The notes: generated by a model not told the origin, from the letters alone. Shown: positions 18,625-30,009, counted from the stretch's first letter. The stretch: 64,000 nucleotides of DNA from Frigoriglobus tundricola (GCF_013128195.2 NZ_CP053452.2:5580001-5644000); one strand, 5' to 3'. Numbers and translations: made by a program.

Positions 18625-21600
18625 ATGCCGGTTTGCCGCGCGAAGCAACCTACCCCCCCGCCCCCCCTCCCTGAAGGGAGGGGGGCGAACGCACGCAACG
18701 CCTCCTCCGAACCTCCCGAGGTGTCGGAACTCCGAGGGTCTTGCTTCCCCTTCCCCCGCCCGCGAGAAGCTCCGCTGACAGGGCCGGGGAGCGAACCGAG
18801 GGCGTTGGGGGTGGGTTCTTCAGGGCGCGGTCTTCGCCTTCTGGCCCTCGCGCTTCTGCTCACAAGTACACTCGGGCTGTCGGCCCAACCACCCAAAGAC
18901 GAGCCGCTCAAGAAGCCCGCCGATCCGGCGAAGGCCGAACCGAAGGGCGACGCCAAGCCGCTCGTCGTGAAGCTCCCGGACGGGACGTTTCTGTGGCTCG
19001 GTGGCGGCGCGGACGGCGAACGCGTCACGCTCACGCCGCAGGAGTTCCAGAAGCTCCTCGACCGTGTGGACGCGCTGAAAAAGGAACTGGCCGCCCGGAA
19101 GCCGGTGCCGCCCGGAACGTGTGCCGTCCGCGGGCGGATCGAGAAGCGCGGCGAGCAACTCGTCGCGGCCCTCCAGTTCACCTATGCGTTTCGGACCACA
19201 CAGGCGGGTGCGGCCGTCGCGCTCGGCGGGCGCAAGGCGTTCCTCGTGAGCGCCGCCCTCGACGGGGCGAAGCTCCCCGCCCTCGACACCGGCGAGGACG
19301 GCTTCGCGGTCACCGTCGGAGCGGCCGGTGACCACACCCTCGTTCTCGACGTCGAAGCGCCCGTCACCGCCCGCGGCGCGAAGGCCGAGATCGGCTTCGA
19401 TCTCGGCCTGCCCCGCGCGCCGATCACCACCCTGGCACTCGACCCGCCCCCGGGCGACGTCAAGCGCGTGAACGTCACGACCCGCGCGCCCGACGCCTCC
19501 GCTCCGAAGGCGCCGGAGCCGCGCCGGCTGGTGGGCCTGGACGTGAAACAGCTCGCCGCGGCGGCCGGCCATGCCGGGCTCCCGCTGGGACCGGTCGATT
19601 CGCTCGAAGTGACCTGGGACCCGCCCGCGGCCGTCGCGCAGCCCGTCGAACAGGTGCAGAGCGCCGAGATCGATGTGGGCGTGAGCCTCACCCCCGACTA
19701 CGCCGAATCCACAGCGAAGGTGCGGATCCGGGGAGCGGCCCGCGAGTGGAAGCTGGTCGCGCCCGGCGGCGCCGACGTGAGCGTGGACCGCGTCGCGGCC
19801 GGGACCGAAACCGGGCCGACGCAACAGCCCGTCGTGACGAAGCCGGGCGACCCCAACCGGCCCGTCTGGACGATCGTTCTGCCCGTCGGCTCGTCTGCGG
19901 CCGACTGGACGGTCACGGCCGTGGTGCGGCACTTGCGCGCGAAGGGCGCGCCGCGCGCCGCGCCGGTGCCGGTCGGGCCGTTCGGCGTACTCGACGTCCT
20001 CCGGCAGACCGGAACCGTGAGGGTCGCGGCCGGCCCGCACACGCGGTTCCTCTTCAAGCACGGACCGGACCTGCGCGCGTCGAGCCCCGGGGCCGGGCGA
20101 CGACGACCGCACCGTCGCCCAGTTCCGGCTCGCGACCGGCCCGACCGGGGCCGCCCCGGTGAACGCGCCGCTCCTCACCGTCGAGGCGTGGCCGGCGGAG
20201 GGGGTGGTGCGGGTGAAGCCGAGCTACAAGTTGAGGCTCATCGAGGCCGGCTGGCAGGCCGGCTGGCAGGTGCGCGCCGAGATCACCGTGCGGCCGATCC
20301 GCACCGAAGCCACAACGGTCGTGATCGACGTCCCGGCCGAGTGGCGCGGGCTGGAGTCGGAGTCCGAGCCCGACGTGGTCGAGGGCGTCAGCCAGGGCAA
20401 GCCCGAAGGGCCGTGGGTGCCGGTGACCGTGCGGCTCGCGGCCGGGGCCAAGCCGCCGTTCGCGATCGCGCTCGTCGCCACCGTGCCCGTACCGGCCGGC
20501 GGGCGCGACGCGGTCGTCCCGCTGCCCCGCTTCCCGACGGCGGTCGAGCGCGACGCGACCGTCACCGCGATCGTACCGGAGGGGCAAGAGGTCCGCGGCA
20601 CCACCCGCGACTGGGACGGCGACCGGCCGGCCGCGTGGGGCACGCCGCTGGTCCCCGTGCCCGGTCCCGACGGGAAGGCGCCGAAGGCGGTCGGCGCGGT
20701 GACCGGCCGGGGCGAGCGCGGGCTGGCCCGCGTCGCGCTCGCCTGGCACCCGTACCGCCCGGACGTAACCGCCGACGTGCGCACCCAGGTGACCGTCGGC
20801 GAGCGGCAGGTCCTCGTCTCGCAGGAGATCAAGTTGCGCTCGGCCGATGGCTTCCCCAAGCCGGTGCGGCTCCGCGGGCCGGCCGACGCACTGGGCTTCC
20901 GGTCGCAGCCGGTCCTCGACGCCCAGAGTGGGGGCGTGTGGTCGTACGCCCCCGCGGCCGATGCGAGGGACGCCCCCGCTCAAGCTCAGTTTCGCGCTCC
21001 CGCTGCCGGCGCACGCGGACGGCCCCGTGTCGCTCCCGGTCGGGCTGCTCTGGCCGGTCGACGCGGCGCGCGTCGAGGCCCACGTCCGCGTGTGGGTCAA
21101 CTCGGTGAGCGGGCGCACCGTCGCCGGCCCCGCGGCCGGGTGGCGCGAGCTGCCGCCGGAGCCGGCTCCGGACCGGGACGCGCTCCCGGCGCTGACCCTC
21201 GCCGCGTCCGCCGAACACCCGCTCGTCCTCGAGCTGCGGCCCGCGACGCCCGATTCGGCCGCGGCCGTGTGGGTCGATCGGGTGCTGATCGAGGCCGGGA
21301 TGACGGAGGACGGGTCCGTCGGCTACCGCGCCCGGTTCCACCTCCTGCGGTGGCTGACGCCCGCGGCGGACGTGCTGCTACCGGACCCGGTGGGGCCGAA
21401 CCCGACCGCCCACGTGGACGGAAAGACGGCGGCCCTCGTTCCGGTCGGCCCGGCCGACGGCGCGCGGCGGTTCCGCGTCGCGCTGCCCGACGGCACGGGG
21501 CACGCGGCGGTGCTGGAGGTGCAGTACGCGCTGCCCGGCCCGCGGCACGTTCTGGGCCAGACGGTGTACCAGCCGCCGCGGCTCGCGGCGGCCGCGTACT

Positions 21601-22254
21601 CCGGCCCGACGCGGTGGCTCGTCACCGAACCGGCGGACGCGGCCCCGCTGCTCTCCTCGGGGGCGCGCCCCGAACTGTACTGGCGCTGGCGGGGGGCATT
21701 TACGCCCCGACCGCCACCGGCCGCGCCGATCTGGACCGCTGGTTCACGACCGGCATCGATCCGGGGGCCGACGGCGGGGGCCGGGCGGACGGCGAGCCGG
21801 TGTCGTGCGCGCAGCGCGCAACCGGAGCCGGTGCGCGTCGTCCGCGTGCCGTGGCTGGGGCGCTCGTCGTCGCCTGCTCGCTCGGGGTGTTCGTCGTCGC
21901 GGTCGCGCTGACGTGGCTGCCGACGGCCGCGGCCGGACTGCTGGTCGCGGTGCTGGGCGGCGCGTTCGGGGTCGGCGCGGTGCTGTACCCGCAACCCGCG
22001 GCGCAAGTGGTCGCGGCCGGCCAGCCGGGACTGGAACTGGGACTGTTCGCGGTCGCGGCGCAGGCGGTGCTCCGGTGGCGGGTGCGCCGGCGCATCTCGC
22101 ACCTGCCGGGGTTCACGCGCACGCGGTCGGAACCGAGCGCCGCCGCTGCGCCCCCGTCGTGGCCCTGCCGCCCGCGGTCGGCCCGTCGTCGGCCCGTAAC
22201 CGACCGGACAGCACGGGCACCGCGCCGGCGCCGGTCGCGCCGTCGGGGACCTGA
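18625..22254 (+). pseudogene. Large secreted/membrane protein, unrecognised, broken by at least four frameshifts
   Basis: Not recognised. ATG 18625 opens MPVCRAK, then a palindromic element (copy B) contributes 60 codons, and only then a signal-peptide-like core LRLLALALLLTSTLGLSAQ appears. Next come a short coiled coil (LTPQEFQKLLDRVDALKKEL) and a long beta-rich extracytoplasmic region. The frame shifts near 20,095 (run CCCCGGGG), 20,970, 21,700, and between 21,830 and 22,135. Coding potential continues across each shift, and a membrane hairpin (VVACSLGVFVVAVALTWLP, then LLVAVLGGAFGVGAVLYP) lies near 21,860-21,990. The C-terminus is at 22254, four bases before copy C. About 1,200 residues if repaired. 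Errors and pseudogene decay cannot be separated here. Confidence 0.7.
18642..18821. repeat. In-frame palindromic element, copy B (between start codon and signal peptide)
   Basis: About 180 bp (60 codons). The left part has ACCTACCCCCCCGCCCCCCC and TCCCTGAAGGGAGGGGGG. The right part is the long-arm version with GAGAAGCTCCGCTGACAGGG and ends GGGGGTGGGTTCTTC. The centre (CGCAACGCCTCCTCCGA...) is shared with copy D at 38698. It is open in the host frame and separates the ATG at 18625 from the hydrophobic core of the signal peptide. Confidence 0.9.
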
Positions 22255-22257
22255 AGC

Positions 22258-22438
22258 GAAGAAACCGCCCCCAGCCCCCTCGGTTCCGTCCCCGGCCCCG
22301 TCAGCGGAGCTTCCCGCGGGCCGGGGGAGGGCGGGGGTGAACTCGTGACTCGCCTGCTCCGACTCTCCGAATGCTTCGCGCTTCCGGGGGCTTGCTCACC
22401 CCTTCCCTTTAGGGAGGGGGGCCGAGGGGGCGGTCTTC
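22258..22438. repeat. Palindromic element, copy C (between the two giant genes)
   Basis: 181 bp beginning GAAGAAACCGCCCCCAGCC four bases after the stop at 22254 and ending GAGGGGGCGGTCTTC, its complement. The left arm is the long form with GTCAGCGGAGCTTCCCGCGG; the right arm is the short form with TTCCCTTTAGGGAGGGGGGC. The next gene starts at 22451 with GGAG just beyond the element, so the element makes up essentially the whole spacer. Confidence 0.9.
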
Positions 22439-22450
22439 GGAGCGTGTTCC

Positions 22451-25400
22451 ATGTCCCGCACCGGCTGGCTGTTCCTGGCGTTCGCGGCGGTGGCCGGTGC
22501 CGCCGTTGCCGCCGTGCCGCGGCCGCCGGCCGCGGCCGCCGTTCGCACGGCCGTCGCGCTCGTTCCGACCGAGGACCCGTTCCCCATCCGCCGCATCCGC
22601 GGCAGCGATTCGTACCTACCGGACATGTTAAAAGAGCTGGAGGCCGGACCGGTGGTGCGGCTCCCGCGGGCCGAGTTCGAGGGCCGCGTCCGGGCCGCCG
22701 GCCGCGCCGCGCTCGTCGCGAAACAGACCGCCCGTGTCGTGGACGCGACTTACGCCGCCGAACTGGACGGCACCGATCTGGTCGGCACGGCCGACATCGA
22801 CATTCTGGGCGCGCGCCCGGTGTGACGGGCTTCGTGCCGCTGGACCCGCTGCGGCTCGCCGTGCGCAGCGCGAAGTGGGCCGACGGCGCGCCCGCACTGG
22901 TGGCCGTCCCGCAGGGGGCGGCCGCGCCCGCCGTGTGGGCGGACCGGGAGGGGCGCCGGGTGCTGCGTATGGGCTGGTCGCTCGCGGGCACGACGGAGCC
23001 CGGGGAGCGGCGCTCGACATGCGCGTGCCCCCTGTCCCGCCTCGGCCCTCGAGCTGGTTCTCCCGGCCGACCAGGTGCCGACGGCCCCCGCGGACGTGCT
23101 CCTGACCGGGCCGTTCGACGCGCCCGGGCACCCCGGCCGGCGCGTGTGGCGGCTGCGCTTCGGCGGCCGGTCGCGGCTCGAGTTCGCGGTGCGCACCGCC
23201 GGCGCCCCCGACGGGGCTTCCCAGGCCCGGCTCGCCGCGACGTACGACCTCGCCCCCACCAGCTCACGGCCGCGTTCGTGTACGACCTGCACCCCGCCCG
23301 CGGCTCGGCCGGCGAGAGTGGGCGTTCGTCGCCGACCCCGGCCTGCGCATCACCGACGTGGCAACGAACAACCGGGCCGCCTGGGCCGTGGACCCGCCGG
23401 TCGTGCCCGGCGGGCCGCGCCTGGTCCGCGTCAGCCTGCGCCAACCCGGCCCGGGCGGGAAGGTGGTCGTGACCGCGGTCGCGCCGTTCCCGGACCCCGC
23501 ACGGCCGGACGCGCCGCTGCCCGTCGTGCGCCCGCTCAACGCGGTCATCGACGAGGAGAAAATCGAACTGCGGGTCGCGCCCGGGTTGACGGTCGAATCG
23601 TGGGCGCCGGGCGATTATCGGCTGGCGGGCGCGGCGCCCGCGCCCCCGTTCCCGTTCGGGGCCGGGGAGCAGTCGCGGGTACTGGCGCTCGTCGGAACGC
23701 TGCTGCCGGCCGGCTCGGACGAAGCGTTTCGCCGGATGCCCGCCTTGCGAACCGCGCCCGCGGAGGCCGACTTCACGACGCTCGAGCGCCTGGAATGGGT
23801 CCTCGACCCGGCGCGAACCACCCTGTCCGCTCGGGTGACCGTCCGGGTGCGGCACGGTCCGCTCTTCCAGATCGCGGTGCGCCCGCCGCCGGGGTTCGTT
23901 GCGGACCGATCGGTGGCCGGCGCGGACGAGACCGTGGCGCACGTCGGCCCGCCCGTCGCCGGACAGCAGGTGGTGGAGTTCGCCCGGCCGCTCGCCTCCG
24001 GACAGCAAACCGACCTGCGGTTGGAGTTCCGCGGGCCGGGCGCGCCGCCCGGCGCCCCGGTCCCCTTTCCGGCGTTCGCGGTCGCGGGCGCCGCCGAGCC
24101 GCGACGGGTGGCTCAGCGTCGCGGCCGCGCCCGTGTGGGGCGTCGTCGCGCGGGCCGGCGCCGGGGCGGTCCCGGGGGCCTCTGGGGCTGGCTGACGACC
24201 GATTCCCCCCCGACGCACGGGCCGTGTACCTCTTCCGCGGGAAGGAGCCGGACGGCACCGCGGCGCTCACCGCCGCGCACCCGCACGTGAGCGCCGACGC
24301 GGTCGTCCGGCTCGACACCGCGCCGGGCAGTGGGTCGCGACGACGCGATTCGCCCTCACCGTAACCGGCGGCGTGTGGCCCACCGCGGCCGTGTTCGTGC
24401 CCGGTCCGCCCGTCGCGCGCGTGGAAACTGCTCGACGAGACCAACGCGGTCACCGAAGCGACACCCGTTCCGGTGGAGCTGCTTCAAGGCGCGCCGCTGT
24501 TCGGTCCGTGGGACGCGCGGGCCGCGGTGCGGGTCGCGTGTGCCCGCGCGCCCGGAGGGCACGGTCTGGGTGCTGCGCTTCACCCGCCCGCTGGCCGGCG
24601 CCGCGGTGCTCGAAACGACCGCGGCCGGTCCGCCGGTGGGCGCGGCCGGGGCCGCGCTGCCGGTGCCCCAGCTCCTCGGCGCGCGGCAGACGGCGCGCGC
24701 GGTCGCGGCCCCGGCCATCGCGGACGCGACGGCCGCCAAACTGACGGACGACGCGGTCCGCCCCGAGCCGCTCCCGGGGCGGACCGAGGGGCTGGACGCC
24801 GGCGCGATTCAAGACGCCTATCTGGTCACGGCGGTCCGGGCGCCGGGCGAGGCCCTGGCCGCCTTCGGCGGGACCGTGCGCGACACCCGCGGCGGGGGCG
24901 CTGCGGGTCGTGCTCCCGCCGGACACGAGCGTGCGCGGGGTGTGCGTGGCCGGGCGCTGGTTGAACCCGTCCGCGTGCGCCGACCGCGACCCGGAGGGGC
25001 GCGCTCCGGGTGCCGGTACCGGCCGGGCCGGCGGTCCGGTTCGAAGTGCGGTACCGGCTGACGGTGCCCGCCGGGTGGCCGACCCGCCGGGTCGTCAGCC
25101 CGGTGCCCGAGGTGGTCGGCGGCGCGCGCCGCCGGCGGCCCGGTGGTGGGCGTTCGCGCCCGGTGCGCTCCCGAGTTCCGTTCCGCTGTGGGGCCGGACG
25201 GATCAGCCCCTCCCGCTCCTGGGCGGGCCGCTCCTCACCGAGCCCGGGGCCCTCGTGGCGTTCGGGACGGACCCGTCGGAGGTGAGCGTGGGCACGGCGC
25301 GAACCGCCGACGCCCTCGCCTGCGCGGCCGCCGCCGGGTGGGTCGTGTTGGGGCTGGTGGCGGTGCGCCGGCGGGCGCGGTGGGCGGGGGCCTGGCCGCG

Positions 25401-27225
25401 GTCGTCGTGCTCAATCTGGCGGTCGCGGAACTGGGGCCGCCGTGGTGGGCGCGGGCGGCGTGGCCGCCGCTCCTGGCGGTGACCGTCGCCTTCGGGGCCA
25501 CGCTCGCCGCCCTCGCGGCGCGCGCGCGGGGCGGTCCCCGCGGCCGTTTCCGTCTGCGTCCTCGCGCTCCTGTGCGGGTCCCTCGCCGCGGTCGCACAGC
25601 CGGTCGCGCCGGCGACCGTGTTGATCCTGCCCGGAGCGAACGGGACCGAAGACGTCGTCGCGGCGCGGGCCGTACTGGCCCGGCTGGACGCGCTCGCGCG
25701 CCCGCAGCCGCCCGCCGCGGTGGTCACGGCGGCCGAGTACGACGTCCAGGCCGACGAGGCCGGCGCCCGGGTGGTCGCGAAGCTCGTCGTCCACGCGTTC
25801 CGCCCCGGCGACAACCCGGTGCCGCTGCCGCTCGGTGACGTCCGCCTGGAACGCGCGACGGTGGACGGGGCCGCGGCGTTCCCCACCGCGCCGCGCCCGG
25901 ACGCGTACGCGCTCGGCGTCGGCGGCCCGGGGCGGCACGAGGTCGAACTGCGGTTCGCGGTCGCGGTCACCGCGACCGGCCCCGAGCGCGAGGTCCGGTT
26001 CGGCGTGCCGGAGGTCCCGGAGGCGCGGGTGGCCGCAGCGCTGCCCGGCGCGGCGCGGCTCCCCCAGGTGGTGGGGCGCGCCGGCCGGCAGCTCGTTTCC
26101 GCCGGCGACGACCGGGCGCGGGTGAGCGCCGATCTCGGCCCGGCCCGGACCGTTCACCTGCGCTGGCGCGCGGGCGCCGCCGGCACGGCCGCGGTCAAGG
26201 TGCGCGAGGCGTGCGTGTGGGACGTGACCGAGGCCGGTGCCGACCTCACGTGCGCGTACCTGGTGCGGGTCGAACAGGGCACCATCGTGGGCCTGCGCTA
26301 CGAGATCCCGGCCGAACTCGAAGTCCTCCGCATCGCGGCCCGGACCACCGACGCGCCGGCCGGTCCGGTCCCGCTCCGCGACTGGGCGCTCGAACCGGAG
26401 AAGGACGGGTCCCGCCTGTTGCGGGTGGACTTCCAGTCGCCGGCCGCCGGGCGGCTGCTCGTGGTGCTGGAGTGCGCCGCGGAAGCCGCTCTCGCGGCAG
26501 CCCGTGCTGCGGTTCCCGCGCGTCCGGTTCGGGGCCGTGACCGGTGAGTCGGAGGCGGTGTACGGGCTGCGGGCGGCGCGGGGCATGGTCGACGGCGTGG
26601 ACCTGAGCGGGGTGATCGACTTCCCGGCGGACGCGCTGAAGGATTTTTTGACCGTACCGGACCTGAAGTTCGACGCGAGCCGGCCGGTGCGGGCGTTCCG
26701 CCCCGCGGCGGACGCCACGGGGAGCTGCGGCCGCACCTGCACGTCGGTGAGCCGGCGGCGGCGGCGCGCACGGCGACGACGTGGCGCGTCGGCCCGCACC
26801 GCGCCGACGCGACCGGGACCGTGGCGTGGGCCGCGAAAGACCCGCTGCCGCTGGCGGAGTTCGCCCTGGGCGGGGTGAGGGTGCTGGAAGTACGCGGGCC
26901 GGACGTGGCCGGGTGGGGCCAGTCCGGCGGCCGGGTGCAGGTGTGGCTCCGCGCCGGGGCGCGCGAGGGCGTGTTCGAATGGACCGGGACGACCGATTCG
27001 GGCAGGGCCACGGACCCGCTCCCGTTCGATCCGGTTCACCCGAAGGTGCTGAACGCCCGCGTTCTGGGCGACGAGGTGCGGGTGAAACCGGCCGACGGGT
27101 GGGCGCTTCGCCCCGACCGGTCCCGGGGGTGGCAGCCGATGGCCGCCCCGGCGGGAGAACTGCGGTTCCACACCGACCAGCCCGCCGCGCCGCCGCTGCG
27201 CGTGCTGTTGGTGCCCGATCGGTAG
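22451..27225 (+). pseudogene. Giant secreted/membrane protein, unrecognised, broken by about 17 apparent frameshifts
   Basis: Not recognised. ATG 22451 (GGAGCG upstream) starts a signal peptide (GWLFLAFAAVAGAAVAAVP), then a helix and beta-rich segments (YAAELDGTDLVGTADIDIL). The first frame stops at 22825, but protein-like sequence continues by switching frame about every 50-600 bases to 27225, ending LRVLLVPDR. The longest intact parts are 23,340-24,100 and 25,600-26,500. Between 25,300 and 25,620 are membrane helices (LAAVVVLNLAVAEL; LLAVTVAFGATLAALAA), flanked by extracytoplasmic domains. Shifts go both ways and I saw no nonsense codon inside a piece. If repaired, about 1,590 residues. Similar layout to the upstream gene suggests a distant paralogue (uncertain). 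Confidence 0.65.
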
Positions 27226-27589
27226 TCGGCGGCTGCTACCGCGTGTCGATCAGCGCGGCGTGCGGAACCGGGGGCCGTCGGGCCGCGCCGCTCGGGTGCC
27301 GTTTATACTTTACGTGTTCGAGAGTGACACATTTTCCCACGCCTGAAAGAGAGTCGTGGGTGATCCGTCTCGTGTTACTCCGGGAGCGCCGGAAAGCGTC
27401 GAGAACCGCGTCAGGCCAGCCGTGCCGATTTTCGGGCGGGTCACTGTCTCCGACAGCGACAGCGACGGTGTGCGGGTCGCTTCGAGAAGAAAACGTGTTG
27501 CGATACCCGGGGTGCGACCACCGACTGTCGGAGACGGTCGGCTCAGGTGGTGGCCGTTTATCGCTCGTTGCCAACGGCGCACAACCCGA
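27226..27589. other. Gene-free gap of 364 bases
   Basis: No convincing coding sequence on either strand. It contains a pair of complementary 11-base blocks (GTCTCCGACAG near 27,447 and CTGTCGGAGAC near 27,528) and an AT-rich spot, GTTTATACTTTACG, near 27,300. Two genes converge here, so termination or a degenerate palindrome is possible. Confidence 0.5.
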
Positions 27590-28192
27590 TCAACGCCAGC
27601 GGTCTCCCTCCTCGTCATCGGTGTAGTCTTCGTCTAAGTCCTCGTCGTACATTTCGCTCGCTTCTTCTTTTCGCTGCCACATCACTGCTTCAAGCTCTTC
27701 GACCGATTGGGGCAACCAGCCCGGTTCGCTCAAGAACGGCACAATCTCGTTTGCGTTCTCCGCCAGCCAATCCACCAGCGGTCGCCCCTCTCGCGTTTCG
27801 ATGCAGCCGAGGATCAGGGCGCAAAGGTCGGTTCGTTCGACGGAGAGGCCGGTAAGTGTGGAAGAAGTGATGGACCGCTTGTCGTCCCACCTTGTTATGG
27901 TGGTACTGGTCGTGTGTGGGCCGCCGAGAACCAGCAAGTCAGTTGTGATGGGGTGCCCCTTAAGCCGGCGTCGCACGCCCCGGCGCGTGTGCCGGACGAG
28001 TGTGGTCGTGCGGGCGATCTCGATCACCAGCGGGTGCAGAATTTCCCTGTTCGAACTGTAAAGGACCGTGATCTTCGTGACCCAGCCGACGTCGGGCTTG
28101 TTTCCGCCAGCGGTAAGTGGCGTCTGGATGAGTACGACCTCGTAAGAGTCGCGCCGGCCAACTGTCGTCTCGAAGTTTCGGATGCTCGCCAT
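27590..28192 (-). CDS. Hypothetical protein with acidic C-terminal tail
   Basis: Not recognised. 200 residues from ATG 28192. The body is mixed alpha/beta without signal peptide or membrane helix (SYEVVLIQTPLTAGGN; HPLVIEIARTTTLVRHTRRG). The last 30 residues are strongly acidic (EMYDEDLDEDYTDDEEGDRW). Codon use is less GC-biased than the neighbours. Possibly a small cytosolic protein with a charged binding tail; function unknown. Confidence 0.7.
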   Translation of the reverse strand: MASIRNFETTVGRRDSYEVVLIQTPLTAGGNKPDVGWVTKITVLYSSNREILHPLVIEIARTTTLVRHTRRGVRRRLKGHPITTDLLVLGGPHTTSTTITRWDDKRSITSSTLTGLSVERTDLCALILGCIETREGRPLVDWLAENANEIVPFLSEPGWLPQSVEELEAVMWQRKEEASEMYDEDLDEDYTDDEEGDRWR

Positions 28193-28254
28193 CGCCGCCC
28201 CTCATCGGTACGGGTCGCCGGGCTGAGTGTAACAGACCGCGCGGCGGCGCGCGA

Positions 28255-28509
28255 TCACGGTTGGGCTTCAGAGTTTTGACGCTCGCGAACCTTTTGTTCG
28301 ATCTGCCGATCAACGGCGCGCCCGGTCAGTCGGAGAACGACGAAGGGTCGGACCACTCGCGTCAGCACGGTCGCGGCGATCATACCCGCTCGCCCGCCGT
28401 CTCCTGTGACGGCCCACCCCAGCCAGGCCGGCACGATCAGGTTGGCGGCAAACACCCCGACCCGGGCGGCGCACCGGGATCGCGGGAACGGGTGAACGCC
28501 TCGTGGCAT
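28255..28509 (-). CDS. Small hypothetical membrane protein
   Basis: Not recognised. 84 residues from ATG 28509 (GGGGA 7 bases upstream, better placed than the start at 28578). One or two hydrophobic segments (VGVFAANLIVPAWLGWAV; AGMIAATVLTRVV) with a basic N-terminus and a charged C-terminal helix (RQIEQKVRERQN). It lies 62 bases upstream of the 27590-28192 gene on the same strand, so the two may be co-transcribed. Confidence 0.55.
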   Translation of the reverse strand: MPRGVHPFPRSRCAARVGVFAANLIVPAWLGWAVTGDGGRAGMIAATVLTRVVRPFVVLRLTGRAVDRQIEQKVRERQNSEAQP

Positions 28510-28608
28510 TTTCGATCCCCACAGGCCGCTCATCGAACGGGCTTGCCGCTGGCGTCGGCAGGTTGTTAGCCTCGACAACCGCTCGCCGCTCGACAGGAGG
28601 ATTGTCGC

Positions 28609-29175
28609 ATGATGGGGGCTCTCTGGAAGCGCCGCGTTTTGAAGCCTGGCCTGCTGTTGCTGCTGGCGACCGCCGTGTGCCTTCAGGCGTCGCGTCGGCC
28701 GAAACTGCCCTACTCACTCGGGGCGATCGCGGCCCAAGTTGGGGTCGGCATGTCGCAAGACGATGTCGTCGCTCTGATCCGGAGGTGCGAGACCGAAGCC
28801 CGAGACGGCAACTGCAAGGCTCTCGCCGGAGTGACTCGTGACGGTCGGTCGTTCGAGGGGTACGTGGATTCGGCGTTAACGAACCTTCCACCGGCCGATC
28901 AAGTTGCGGAAGCCAGACTGACGCTGGATGACGACCGCAATCGGGCCTTGATCATCCTTCTTGGGCCGGGCGGGGTGGTGACAGATGTCCGGCTCGAATC
29001 GCATTCGACGTGGGAAGAAGTGCGGTTCTCGCTCGCAAACAGCATTCGGCGTTGCGGACGTGCGTTCTGGGGCAGGTTCACGGGGTCGGCGACCGCCCCG
29101 GCTGATGACCCAACCAAGGCGGGGTCTCCCCGTCGACGGTTACGGCGATCACTTTCCCGTCGGCGTCGTAACTGA
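28609..29175 (+). CDS. Hypothetical exported protein
   Basis: Not recognised. 188 residues. The N-terminus is signal-like (LKPGLLLLLATAVCLQAS). The middle contains a probable alpha/beta domain (AAQVGVGMSQDDVVALIRRC; RALIILLGPGGVVTDVRLES). The last 30 residues are Arg-rich (RRRLRRSLSRRRRN) and overlap the C-terminal end of the opposite-strand gene at 29078. The native protein may therefore end earlier, or the tail may be a by-product of a read-through mutation. ATG 28609 has GGAGG 7 bases upstream. Confidence 0.65.
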   Translation: MMGALWKRRVLKPGLLLLLATAVCLQASRRPKLPYSLGAIAAQVGVGMSQDDVVALIRRCETEARDGNCKALAGVTRDGRSFEGYVDSALTNLPPADQVAEARLTLDDDRNRALIILLGPGGVVTDVRLESHSTWEEVRFSLANSIRRCGRAFWGRFTGSATAPADDPTKAGSPRRRLRRSLSRRRRN

Positions 29176-29497
29176 ATCGCAGGTGGTGTCCCACGATCCG
29201 CTGCCGGGCCGCATTGAACAGTTCCATCGGTAGTGTGACGACCTCGGCCAACCCGAGGGTGGCGACGCACCCGATAACGAGGTACTCGCCCCGCCACTTT
29301 TCTGAGATCTTTCGATGCGTCCGGTACTCGTCGGCCGCCCCCCCTTCGCCGCTGCTCGCTACCGGCGTCCCGAACGCTCGACGGACCTGTTCTCGGGTAT
29401 CGAATGCGTTCAGGTCTTCGCCGCGACCCGCGACGAAAGCTGAGCACTTAGAGGCGGCCATAGCCGCGGCCAGAAGTGCAATGCCCGTTCGTCGCAT
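29078..29497 (-). CDS. Hypothetical exported or lipoprotein-like protein
   Basis: Not recognised. About 139 residues from ATG 29497 (AGAGG 6 bases upstream); an alternative ATG lies at 29503. Signal-like N-terminus (RRTGIALLAAAMAASKC), with a Cys that is only a weak lipobox. The body has REQVRRAFGTPV, reminiscent of SmpA/BamE-like small beta proteins, and ends with SYDADGKVIAVTVDGETPPW. The BamE-like comparison is weak. It overlaps the + strand gene tail to tail by 98 bases. Confidence 0.65.
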   Translation of the reverse strand: MRRTGIALLAAAMAASKCSAFVAGRGEDLNAFDTREQVRRAFGTPVASSGEGGAADEYRTHRKISEKWRGEYLVIGCVATLGLAEVVTLPMELFNAARQRIVGHHLRFSYDADGKVIAVTVDGETPPWLGHQPGRSPTP

Positions 29498-30009
29498 CCG
29501 CATCCTCTGTCCTGAAGAGCGTTCCTCGAACGGAGGCAATAGCGAGAGATGCTCCATGCGGTCAAGGGCGGTGGTAACCGAGACGCCCAGATCGGGGAGG
29601 CAGGAGAAAGTCTCACCCAATCCGGACGCTGTTACGAGGGGCGAACTGGAACAGTTGAACAGAAACAGGATCAATGTCGGGATACTACACTGAATAGGCG
29701 ACAGTGTGACAGTTCGTAGCCGGTCGTTTTTCGCACGCACCACCGGTCCCGGCCCGATGTTACGGCACTTCTGTAGCTACCCGCGTCTGCTGTAACACGT
29801 CCGGCGAGCCGCAACTCCCAAGCCAGCATGCAGTTCGGCTAGATACCGCTCATGATATTAAGTAAATACGGTAAAATGATTTTAGAATTGAATGCACAAG
29901 AGTGAAAGTCGCCAGTACCGGCCGTACAGCAGAGGAGCGGCGATGTGCTGTAACGCGCCACTGCCGTAACCGCGTATTGGGCAGCGAACACGACTCATAC
30001 CAAGTCGTG

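Noticed and set aside
20095-27225. Programmed ribosomal frameshifting as the explanation for the broken giant genes
   Set aside because: About 20 shifts in both directions without a common slippery sequence is not plausible for recoding.
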